64,000 nucleotides of DNA from Terebella lapidaria. Taxonomy: Eukaryota > Annelida > Polychaeta > Terebellida > Terebellidae. The notes below the pieces were generated by a model, which did not search any database, was not told the origin of the DNA, and saw nothing but the letters and a program-made list of their open reading frames with translations. Location of the stretch: positions 34,722,423-34,786,422 of the forward strand of contig OX424566.1 of NCBI GenBank assembly GCA_949152475.1, in the 5' to 3' direction. A program made the translations under genes and the position numbers. Positions 54,471 to 64,000 of the stretch are shown one piece after another. Each line of letters opens with the position of its first letter. Position 1 is the first letter of the stretch.

Positions 54471-57400
54471 AGCCTTTGGGCTATTTTTTTTCCTTCTCGC
54501 GGACTTGATGTGCCATTCATCTTGGTTCGTATATGTTGCATAATGTGATTTGTTCATTGATAATGCATTTAGAATCTGAGAGAAAATGCACCATTCATCT
54601 ATAGTTGATTCGCCTCTGGTCTGTCCAGTCAATGAGCAATAAAAGGTGACGTGCACTCTTCCTCTGCTCATTAACCATTGTTGTCGACACTTTTCTCAGG
54701 CCTACATTATAATAGGCCTATATAGATCCAGGCGGTAGGGCGGATCAAGAAATTTGAGAGGGTGGGGGAGGGGAGGGGGTGCAAAATAATAGGCACGGGT
54801 CTGGCACCCGCTCAAGGGCCTTGAGCAGTAGATCTAGTCATATTGATTGTTATGTCCTGTGGAAAATTCTTGGCCACTGCTGCATAAAGAATTCCAAAAC
54901 CTCACATGTAGGTTTACAAGTAGGCCCAGCCTACAGCCTACAGGTAGGATCGTAAGCCTATTGCATTCCATATATGGAACGTTGGACTGACCATGTGCCG
55001 TGCCGATGTACAATCGGCAATCTTCTCAATAGGCATATCATGATATCAATACTGTATAATTCAACATTATACAATGTTATATATAATATGATTGTTTGAA
55101 ACAATCCGCTGCTGCAGGCCTATGTATAAAGCGATCGTTCGGCGACTGTAGTTTACGATCGATCGGTTCAGGTTACAAAGTTACAATAACTATTATTCTA
55201 GGGAACACTGTAAGATTATAATTATTCAATTATTTACAATTATAATTATTTACAACACTAATAAATATAATCGGCCATGAACCAAGCTCGACGCATAGGC
55301 CTACCTTCTATGAATTAATTTACGCATATTTTTACATTTCGGCCCTAACATATCTCCTGAACAATGTCCGGTATTAAATCTCCCGAGCAATTTGCAGCAT
55401 AAGAAATTGAAAATGGTTTGAATGAGTTTCAGCAGTTGGCGATTGCATGCCAAATGACTACTCTTAGTATTTGAGACTACGATACTTAACGGTGGCCCCT
55501 TTCGCATGCCATAGGCCTAAGCCCACTCATAAACTGAAACATCAACTAAAGTCATATTTTTATGTGGGCCTACATGTAGATCTGTATATCAAAACACACT
55601 GTAAAAAACATATCTTGGATAAAATCACAAAATATTAACTATGATAAATTTATCGGATATTGCAAAACAAAAACAGCATAGATCTAGAAAATAAATATTG
55701 AACAGCATGTAGCCCGGAATAAAATACCTAAGTTGTATTCGAACGCGAGCGCTCTAACTATTCCGACACTGTGGCATCACGCAACCGAGCGTTATCTCTC
55801 TTCAACTAGCAACTGATATTACTTACAACAGCATGACGACCAGAGAACGTTAAGAAATCCAAAACCAATGTAACCCCCGTAAGCTTCCGCCCCCCCCCCC
55901 CCCACCACCCACCCTCCAAACACAAATGAATATTTGTAGGCTGTGTAGCACTTCTGGTATGTGTGTTAAGGAGTCCTTAGGCATTGGAATTATAATACAG
56001 ATTACACCACTGAAACTTGCCTGCTTCAAGATTTGACAATATTCACCATGACAACTTTTTAGTTAGGCCTAATTTTACGAGAAAGAATAACTTATCAGTG
56101 TAGGCATATTAGGATATATACCATATTGCTCCCAATAGTGGCACGCACCCTAATAGAAGCACGCCCCATCTTTTCCCCAGAAATACTCGCTTTTCGTAAC
56201 CTTATATTTCACGTCATATCTTTCTAATAAAATCTTGGGGAATTCCAATCCACATATTATGATATTTGAATCATAATAAAGGGGAATTGAAGGCTATGGG
56301 TACATTATTCAGTGTTTGTCTCATTTTTTACCTAAATTTTGACCTTATTCTTGCGCGCGCTGCTGTGGGAGATCTTGCTTTGGCTCGCCGTGCTACTATT
56401 AGGACCAATATACGGCAATTTAATTGCAAACACACGCATGGTAAACACAAAAAAGAAACACTGTTATATCACTTTGAAATGATGAACTTCATCATGATAG
56501 TGATCAATTTAACAATATTTAAGTTCGCCCACAATAAATATGACTATCTCACACCCAAGAGCCACGACGTCACATTTGTGATGTCGCTGTGATATCCTTG
56601 TGATATCACCAGTGTCTTACACTGTCAGTCAATATTCATTCCCTGTATATCCATGTATATCAAAATGTCATGTTAAAATTACTCCGGGCAAGATTGAAAG
56701 ATAAGAAAGAAAAAGAACAAACATGAGAAATAAAATGTGGATATTTCTTGGTGTTTAATTGTTGGTGAGCATTTTCTATCCAGTATTTTCAGAGACATAA
56801 TTTGAACCTCCCCTAAAATCGACCTCCCAAGAAATATTAATAATTCAAAAGTGTTCACGGCCAATAAGTTGGTATGGGAGGAGGGGTCAGGACAGTGGTT
56901 GCTGAGTAGAACTGCGTTCATTGAAACTTGGCCCCATAATATGGTACCGACTATTGCGTTATATGAAACCGTAAAATCAAGACACTCCTGGAATTTTTTT
57001 TTCGACCTCGGGATAATCGGGGGTTTTGGTCGTACGACCATCGGACACGCAGGAAAGTACACAAGTCTTATTCAGAAGACAAATCTTTGAACACAGGTCT
57101 TATTCAGAAAAAAAAATATTGCATTTTTTTCGATTTGGACCTTTTGTTTGAACTTGACTTTTTTTATTTACGATAGCCATTAGGCCATCACCTCACAAAG
57201 TCCGTCAAATACTTCTAGTTACTAGTACCTGAAACACGACACACCCGCCTGGGTACTTGTTTCTCAGATGCCTGTACAGTAGATTCGGTGCCAATTTGTA
57301 GGGTGTTATCCAAGAGGAAAATGGTTGACCGTACTGTATTGAGTCAAATATTTGCTGGATTTCAATAAAATAAAAGGGGAAAATGTCAGACACGAAGTAT

Positions 57401-57790
57401 GATATAACGTACCCGAGATTATGAATTTTCATCAAAATTCAAAATAACACCAGCAAATGCCGGAGATAAGTTAGATGAGTCGGGAAAAATATGTGCCGTT
57501 TGTATGGCGCACAAAAACAGTGGCGTCTTTTATGAGAACGCCGAAATATTGCCCGCGAAAATGCCCGCGAGAGAGCGCAAAACTTATCCAGTAAAAGGTT
57601 CATGTGGGCTTCATAGCCTAAATCACAGCACTTTGCTTTGGTATTCTATCACGCTATTGTCATGATGATGAAGGCTTCATAATAATACAAAGTATAAATA
57701 CCTATGGTTATCATTCGAGGTATAACACGCTCACTATTCAGGATAAACACGCCAAAAGTTACAGTGAAATTTTTTGTCTTGGGCTGACGT
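54471..57790. other. Gene-free interior of the 5.85-kb element
   Basis: 54740-54830 contains a GGCGGATCAAG...GGGTCTGGCACCCGCTCAAG piece related to the hAT-like element. A C-run is at 55890-55903. 57003-57050 matches the 300-bp repeat (CTCGGGATAATCGGGGGTTT). Frames at 56266-56592 (+) and 56679-57062 (-) show no domain I recognise. If the element ever had a transposase here, it is not visible to me. Confidence 0.45.
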
Positions 57791-57804
57791 TCTTTCACAG
57801 CCAC

Positions 57805-58445
57805 TGGCACTTACGATGTTCTGGCGAACTCGTGTGGCGGTTACGATGTTTTATCGATTTGACCCATTCACATTGCTCCAATTTTAATTTCGTTTACCGG
57901 GTATGATCCACTATCCACGTATTGCGCCATGAACTCGTATCATTGTTGTATTTTGAAATAGAACGGAGTTGTGGCCTCGCGAAAAACACTTACGACCTTC
58001 TGGCGTTTCGTCAGTGTTAGGTTTTTGCGGAATAGTGACGAGCCAGAACCTCGTAAACACCATTTGCTTTGTTCATGCTTGAAAGCGAGGAATTCGCTAA
58101 GATATCGATGAGATGAGATTAGTTTCCAAAAGTAAAACTAGAATAAGCATGCATTGGCAGAGATTATCCCATTTAAAATTGTCGCTTACGATGTTCTGGC
58201 TGGTACCAAGCATAGCTATGCCTTGTTTAGACGTGACGCCAGAACATCGTAAGTCACATTTCTTTCGATAATTAAATAAAAATAATAGCTATGGTGAATG
58301 AAATAAGTGAAATGACACCAACAATCCCTATTACAAAGCATGTGGCAGAAGAAATTTCAAGGATCACAACAACTAATTCTACAGGATGAAAAATGACGCT
58401 CTTGTAAAATTGTGAAAATGGCGCTTACGACCTTCTGGTTTTCAC
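57805..58445. repeat. Right subterminal motif cluster
   Basis: Motif copies near 57811, 57834, 57987, 58181 and 58422 read GCGCTTACGA(TG/CC)TTCTGGC. Copies near 58042 and 58232 are in the other orientation. Confidence 0.85.
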
Positions 58446-58452
58446 CCGTCGA

Positions 58453-60140
58453 TATGCTGGGATAAGACAGACGATAAGCTACAATGACTAGGCAAAACAT
58501 ACCTGACCAACAGGGAGATGAGTGTCATGGAGGCTATTTACAAGGCCACAGGCACACCTCTCAAAAACTGTAGTCGGGATGTTGTTTGGATACTTGCAGA
58601 TCCGACAAGTACCAGACTGACACTTCCATTCTTACTGCTGGGCCACTGAGATTCAGGCATTGATTACGTGTGGCTACACTGTATATCTGTACTAGACAGG
58701 TACATGTACATGTACTATGCACGCCCTCCTGTAGATATTCTCAAAGACCTGTCTGGTTGAAATTGTATCTCTCTTCAATGTTGATAGTAAACCAGGTAGA
58801 GATTATGAACCATCTGAAGAAAATTCTACCCATAACAACGACAACCGGTCCAATGTTCCATATGCTTCATCGAAGTTGGCTGGGAATAAATGATAGATCT
58901 GAAGACGGAAATCTTTCAGTAAAGCTTGTACATCTGTAGGGACAGTGAGAAACATTATCAGAATCTCATGGTTCTTTATCTTAACCACTTTGAAATGGAT
59001 TTAAATGAGTGGGAGCATTTCCTACTATGGCAAAAGGACAAGCATCAGCAACATTACCAGAGAAAAGCAAGCGCTATTTGGAAATAATATCAAAGAGGTT
59101 GAAGTAGCCATGAAGAGATCCGAGAAAATCATCTTGCAGAAGATGCCTTGGCACACATTGCCCCAGCAAGTGGCGGCTGGACGCTTGGAAACAAAAGCCA
59201 ACCTAGATGACGCTTACCTCGAGGACATCAGTTTGGAAGACCTGCCAGATTGAGTGGCCTGCCTCGGAGCTCCAACACCAAAATGGGCTCAGTTGTCAGT
59301 AGAGCACAGCATCTTGGCAATCCCATAGAATCAGGCTCAAGTTCTCATGCAGTGCATGAACAATATGCAAGGGAAAGTCTTCATTCATACTCGCTAGTGG
59401 TGCATCGATAAGATGAATATATTGGTAAAGGAAAGTTTTATATCATCAAAGCTCTGATGTGTGGCTCCAACTGGCAAAGAAGCATTTACCATCAGTGGCG
59501 GAACCATGCTTCCATGCAAAGGGGTGTGGGACAAAAGTATATACCACTTGTTGAGGAGCTCATCACTGCCCCCAAAGGTTAGGTATCAAAACCTCGAGCT
59601 GATAATCATTGATGAGATCTCAGCAGAGGCTTGCTGAATTTCATCAGAGGTCGTCTGGATCAACTCATGAGAAACAAAAGTTCTTCATGATTCTGGCAGT
59701 CAGTGATTCTATCCACTGCCGCATGTAAGAGGACAAATACTGAGACCCAGCTGCCCTTGCAGAGCCTTGGGACGACTTCAAGGTTACTACTTTGACCGAC
59801 ATAATGAGACAAAAAAATGACAAATCGTTTTCGGAGATGTTGAATCATAGAGCTCTGAAAATTAGGAGATGCTTAAGGATCACAGATCCAAGCAGATGTA
59901 CTTCATGTGTTTCCTTTCCAGAAAGTTGCTGCTGCAGACTGATTCTTTGAACAGACAGAAATCGAAGATTGTGGCTGTGAATGTTATCGAGAATATATCT
60001 GGCTTGAAGAAGAATACAACACCTGTACTTTTGAATGCAACCTTTCTGCTAATGTTACACTCTGTAAGGGCTCCATGGTGACTATGATGAGCAATCCCAA
60101 TGTAGAGGATGGTCTGGTGAGGATGGTCTGGTGAGAGTCT
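58453..60140 (+). pseudogene. Helitron Rep end and Pif1-like helicase, decayed
   Basis: Fragments in shifting frames follow Helitron order. First comes a VMEAIYKATGTPLKN-like piece (compare EAIYRLLGLPLK), then a linker with the 82-residue frame 59005-59253. Next is a degraded Walker A near 59420 (IGKGKFYIIKAL) and motif Ia VAPTGKEAFTISGGTM (about 59455-59510). Walker B LIIIDEISAE is near 59600, then LTDIMRQKNDKSFSEMLN (about 59792-59845), and finally KGSMVTMMSNPNVEDGLV (about 60066-60120). These are hallmarks of the Pif1-family helicase of Helitrons. Frameshifts and stops are frequent, for example TGA just after the DEISAE piece. Confidence 0.88.
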
Positions 60141-60284
60141 GGTCAAACCTCCCGAAGAGTTGGCTCAGAAATTTTTTTTTTCTGTCTGATAGTGGTTGAT
60201 TCTGTTGATTTTGTGCGAGTGGGTGCTATTAGACGGGTTCGTTTACATGTTTCACATTAATTAATGGTTATCTTCGCCTTTGAA

Positions 60285-60930
60285 CACCTATAAATTGGCC
60301 AGTTACCATCTACACACAAGAGTATTTCTTCAAGTAGCACCCTCATACCCCAAAGCCCAGGACTGGCCACCAGAGTTGGCTTGTTATCTTGATATATATG
60401 ACGGTCATTGGTGCTTATTTGCGAAATCGGGCTAAAATTTGGCAGCCATCTTGGATTCTGAGCAGCTTCAAACCACCCAAACACAAAACTGGTTATATAT
60501 TTGAAATCCTCATACCCCAAAACCCAGGGTTAGACACCAAAATTGGCTTCCCATCTCAATTTGGCAGGAAGTTATGAACATTTGTGTAAAAATGGTGAGA
60601 ATTTGGCGGCCATCTTGGATTTTTTCCATTTTCGGGGCGTTTGAATCGGTATTATTAGTATTGTTATGAAGAATATATCTCCATGTAACTAAATGTCACC
60701 TTAATAGACCAAAATCATCATGCCAGGAGGATAATTTCGTTTTTTTTCCTAAAATACCAAATTTTCGATGTCGGCCATTTTGAAAAAGGCCATAAAAAAG
60801 TTAGCCCGGGAGGAAATTTTACACACCCTCTGAAAAAGGTTGTCTTAGACCATTATGAAGCCATATCAATCGACAGAAAAAGTCTGTACTACGTTTCCAC
60901 CCTGTGTGAAATTTCCTCCTGACTAATAGT
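60285..60930 (-). repeat. Inner long inverted repeat, right arm
   Basis: Reverse complement of 51060-51715. Confidence 0.9.
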
Positions 60931-61910
60931 TTAAATTAAAGAAATCAGCCAGTGTAGCGATACCTTTGGCTGCAAAATATCTGTCAATATTACTTCGACA
61001 GCCACTCTCCTCGGGTTTGCGGTTGAAATTGTTATGTATCGGCAGGAATGTAGTTAAAATGCGAGCTCTATGTCAGTGATAGTATGGGTTTCACATGTGC
61101 CTGTCTTCAAAATGTTTCACATCGGTCGCAGGTGGCACAAATTTAGGTTCAATGTATCATTTGTTTATTTGCTATATTTTAGGCGATGTGCGTGAGGGCT
61201 TTACGCGTATGTGCATGAGTAAATATTTTGTTGAAGTTGGGTTATTTCATTTTTAAATGCGAATCTTGCACCAGTTTCAATGCTCAATTGATGAAATGAA
61301 TTCATGTTAAAGAGATGCTGTGTTCACTTGGTGAACTTCTCTGTAAAAGACATATGAAGTTCTCAGTATTGCCAATTTCAGAGTTATTAAGATTGGGAGG
61401 AATATATTGATGATAATGATAAATGAGGAGTATCGTCAGTTCTTGCAGCAAGTGCAGCCTCAAATCATTCTTTAAAAATCTCCATATACACACTTCCAGC
61501 GCCACCATCCCCGACAACGCTCACATAGTTCCTCATGATTTAACGCGTGTGCAGGTTTTCTCCCTCAGGCTGATATGCAAAAACCACAAAAAACTTCCTA
61601 TGTAGTGAAATACTCGATTAAAACAGCTGGTTTAATGGTGTAACAATAAAGAAAGATTTCTCCGAGCATTCTATGTTTTACCGACATACACTTCGTTAGT
61701 TTCAATTGATAACCGATGATATTTCACGAACGAGTCACAAACTTGCGGGTGTTGTCATGAACTGTGTGTCCATTCTCGTAAATATAACGACGTTTGCATG
61801 TAATTCATGGGAGCAAACCTGATGTTTGCTTATTTGGATGTTCCGTGGAAACAGAATTTTAGGAAGAAACTGAACCTTTTCATTCAGTTTCCCAATTTTA
61901 AGTACGAACC
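60931..61910. other. Gene-free stretch in right arm
   Basis: About 980 bp with no counterpart in the left arm, where only about 90 bp separate the outer and inner inverted blocks. It may be an unrecognised insertion, or the left arm may be deleted. No gene seen. Confidence 0.45.
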
Positions 61911-62006
61911 TGGGTCGTTTCATATGCCATTTCCTCACAAATAACGCGTCATACTCACGATTTTACGCGGCACTCCCTGAATAATGCGTAACGCCTAGCC
62001 ACCGTG
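61911..62006 (-). repeat. Outer terminal inverted repeat, right
   Basis: Pairs with 50875-50970 and ends in CCACCGTG next to AACCT. Confidence 0.85.
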
Positions 62007-62011
62007 AACCT

Positions 62012-63399
62012 GGTCGAGTAAATACGTTACACTATATTACGTCGAAGTATTATCACTCGCCTCTATATTGGAAGGGAAAAAATATCCCCGCCCGATTTCC
62101 CTTTCACGGGATTTCAAGATAAGCATATAATAGTAGCATTCCGTTTTACCCGCGTGAACGCCCGAAATTCGCTCGTGATATATTAGGTGTCTCATAACTT
62201 CACCATACTGGTTAGTTGACAATATATTTTTTGCTATAAAGACACGGGACATAGGTTAAAATAGGAAATTTTGAGAGTATTACGATATATTGTCAGCTGA
62301 CGATGAGTGGTTAATATTGGACTAGTATTAATTGTTACAAAATGATTCACTGATTATCATTCAATGTCAATATAATTCAACATTAAAGGCATTAAAGATA
62401 ACAACGATTATCTGTACTAGGCCAAGGCTACTCCTGAGAATGGATGCGCATGCAATCTTTGCACATGGAATATAATAATACCCCTTGTATCATGAATATT
62501 ATAGGTTCAGAACACGACAATAAATCTATGTTGACACCTCATGGGAAGTGATTTTTCGATAATTTTCATTCGATCAACAACATTTGGTGGTGGCCGTGAA
62601 ATTTGTATATCAAACATAACATATTTCCACTTCTTGAGGAGAGCATTTTATATTAGAGTAAAAGGTTGTTGGAATCGTATTGTTTTTTCATAAACACCTC
62701 AATATCGAGATAGTTTTCTGCATCGGTCGGACACACGATCTGTGTGTGTAACAATTTTCAACACGAAACGTTAAAAAGTTTACGAATTGCACGGCCATGG
62801 GATATCGTTTTTGGTCATTGGTGCGATATATCTGCTCTTACTTCAATATAATTATGAAGTTAAGAATTCCGATGTTCGCGATAAGACCCGTAATTGGCAA
62901 TGAGACAGCCCATTAGCTCTCAAAATGTACGCAAAGGACTGTTTCACGGAACTGCCGGAACTGTCACGGAACTACCCAAATTCTGTTCCTGACATTCTTT
63001 TCCATATCTGTGGAAACACTGTATACATTCCGCAAAATTTTCAGTTGCTAGAGGGGACAATATTTGCTGTCCATCAATGCATAAAGGATAGAAAGTGCGA
63101 TTAGCAACACAGAGATTCAGACCTTTTTCCAAAAAGTTACTCGGAACTGCCTGAATGACTGTACATTCGAGGGTAAAGTCAAGTTCAACACAAAACCTCA
63201 TATGATTTTTGGCCATAACTTCGTTTAGGATGGTTAATTTTTGAAATTTTGTTTGTTTCCATTTGGCATAAAACCGTATTTTTTCCACCAAATTTCAGAC
63301 TTCTATCTTGAAAACAGAAAAAAGATATTCCTGATCTTGTGCGTACAGGCTCTGGTAGACTGTCGGACTGTCCGGAGTTCCATCTCCGTGTCAGGACCG
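62012..63399. other. Gene-free stretch
   Basis: AT-rich. The 115-residue frame on the minus strand at 62944-63291 has several Cys and no known domain. It overlaps GGCCATAACTTCGTTTAGGA, which reads like repeat-derived DNA, so it is not called a gene. Confidence 0.4.
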
Positions 63400-63505
63400 T
63401 CAGCAAGGCCAGACGAACAACAAGCCCACGCTGTTGGCTCCGGGCACCCAAGTAATGGTGTACTCGGGCCTCCGGCAACGGCGACATTACTATAACTATT
63501 CATTA
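63400..63505 (+). repeat. Dispersed 105-bp repeat, second copy
   Basis: Matches 50721-50825: GGCCAGACGAACAACAAGCC, ACTCGGGCCTCCGGCAACGG, CATTACTATAACTATTCATT. Confidence 0.75.
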
Positions 63506-63508
63506 TAT

Positions 63509-64000
63509 TGTAACGGGTTCTTCACCCTTCTGTGACGTCTTGATAAACCGGTTTTCTAGGGAGGTGGGTGAGTTGTTATTTAACCGGAGCTGAAACGGCA
63601 AAACTCCGGGAAACTGCTACTGCTGTACGGTTGAACTCCGGCTAGAAGTCTCTGAAGGTTGGTAGCGTGGTCTGGAATGGACCTCTTAACCGTTGTCCGA
63701 CTGCCAATCTGCAACTGCTCTTGTAAAGTAAGAATCCGGAGGCGTTTCCGTCTCCGGGTACTGCAACTGCTCTGTCGGGATACCGCTTTACTGCAACAGC
63801 TCCGTCGTTTTCCACCTTACTGCAACTGCGACTGCACCTGGAATAGAGAATCCGGGAACGTTGCCGTTTCCGAATACTGCAACCGCTCTGCCAGGTTCCG
63901 CCTCACTGCAAACTGCTCCGGTTGGCTCCGCCTCACCGCAACCTGCGACTGCACCTGAAATGGAGAATCTCGGGAGTGTTCTCACTTCCGGTTACCGCAA
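63509..64000 (+). repeat. LTR-like start with 116-bp internal repeats, cut by window edge
   Basis: Begins TGTAACGGGTTCTTCACCC, the style of an LTR or similar terminus, and runs to the window edge. Internal units are marked by AGAATCCGGG at 63731, 63846 and 63964 (spacing 115 and 118), with many ACTGCAACTGC steps. Whether it is a true LTR cannot be settled without the sequence beyond the edge. Confidence 0.4.

Larger units (their letters stand above)
52594..58448. mobile_element. 5.85-kb element with subterminal CCAGAAGGTCGTAAGCGCC repeats
   Basis: Inverted ends CGGGTAAAAACCAGAAGGTC and CGGGTGAAAACCAGAAGGTC. The Helitron reading on both sides joins at a single TCGA, which is present at both borders (52590-52593, 58449-58452), so a 4-bp TCGA duplication is likely. 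A 20-bp motif occurs about six times in the first 300 bp and about seven times in the last 640 bp, in both orientations at the right. No transposase is recognised inside. The superfamily is not recognised. Confidence 0.82.
50875..62006. mobile_element. 11.1-kb composite element with Transib-like ends
   Basis: The ends read CACGGTGGCTAAGCGTTACG and, reverse complemented, CACGGTGGCTAGGCGTTACG. The inverted match continues for about 90 bp (AGTGCCGCGTAAAATGGTGA / AGTGCCGCGTAAAATCGTGA). A 5-bp duplication AACCT flanks it (50870-50874, 62007-62011). A second inverted block pairs 51060-51715 with 60285-60930. CAC-type ends and 5-bp duplications are known for Transib and RAG-type transposons, but no RAG1/Transib transposase is seen, so assignment is inference. 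The interior holds a Helitron fossil and further insertions. Confidence 0.7.

Noticed and set aside
56679-57062. 127-residue minus-strand frame inside the 5.85-kb element as a transposase
   Set aside because: No catalytic motif or zinc finger is seen, and it overlaps a 300-bp repeat piece.
50875-62006. ProtoRAG with RAG1 or RAG2 genes
   Set aside because: The ends fit, but no RAG-like coding sequence is visible; the coding remains inside are of a Helitron.
62944-63291. Cys-containing 115-residue minus-strand frame as a small secreted protein
   Set aside because: It has no signal peptide and lies in sequence that looks repeat-derived.

Overview
The window is eukaryotic, AT-rich and dominated by repeats. 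It looks like a marine invertebrate, probably a deuterostome or spiralian. Reasons: small phase-1/phase-0 introns with GT-AG borders, an EGF/fibronectin-type receptor, an HNK-1-type carbohydrate sulfotransferase, an L2/CR1-like LINE, a tRNA-derived SINE, a Ty3/Gypsy element, Helitron remains and many satellite-like arrays. The species cannot be fixed from the sequence alone. Only two host genes are supported, and they converge in the first 9 kb.

Layout. 1-600: eight exact-length copies of a 75-bp tandem repeat. 1435-2038: TA-flanked inverted-repeat MITE. 2464-6760 (+): a ten-exon gene, 5' end missing, coding a membrane protein with EGF-like and fibronectin-III modules. 7735-8768 (-): last coding exon of a Golgi carbohydrate sulfotransferase, with an ATTGG/CCAAT array upstream at 9163-9412. 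9.4-18.5 kb: gene-free, with a 123-bp inverted pair and arrays of 134-, 163- and 147-bp repeats; the last contains a 1288-bp tandem duplication.

18.5-31.1 kb: a tandemly duplicated 1.41-kb unit whose second copy was split by a Ty3/Gypsy element (19983-29702). That element has identical 176-bp LTRs and AAGGG target repeats, and itself carries a nested 5.4-kb inverted-repeat element. 32.3-35.3 kb: a large inverted duplication around a 1.3-kb centre. 35.6-42.4 kb: further 300- and 134-bp repeat arrays and copies of a dispersed element starting GGTTACCGGACC. 42.86-45.40 kb: a four-layer stack of DNA transposons whose target-site duplications can be read base by base. 45.73-49.40 kb: an apparently intact L2/CR1-like LINE with a 1086-residue ORF.

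50.875-62.006 kb: an 11.1-kb unit bounded by long inverted repeats that begin CACGGTGGC and by a 5-bp AACCT duplication, which resembles Transib/RAG-type ends. Inside lie the remains of a Helitron (Rep and Pif1-like helicase), split by a 5.85-kb element with dense subterminal copies of CCAGAAGGTCGTAAGCGCC. That element in turn holds a tRNA-derived SINE. The last 0.5 kb starts like an LTR (TGTAACGG) and runs off the edge.

The genes do not form a pathway. The main biology is the transposon stratigraphy, plus repeat families that carry dense copies of known transcription-factor motifs: nuclear-receptor half-sites, RFX X-boxes and YY1-like ATGGCGGC cores. Exon and repeat boundaries were read by eye and periods were counted from coordinates; no database search was possible.
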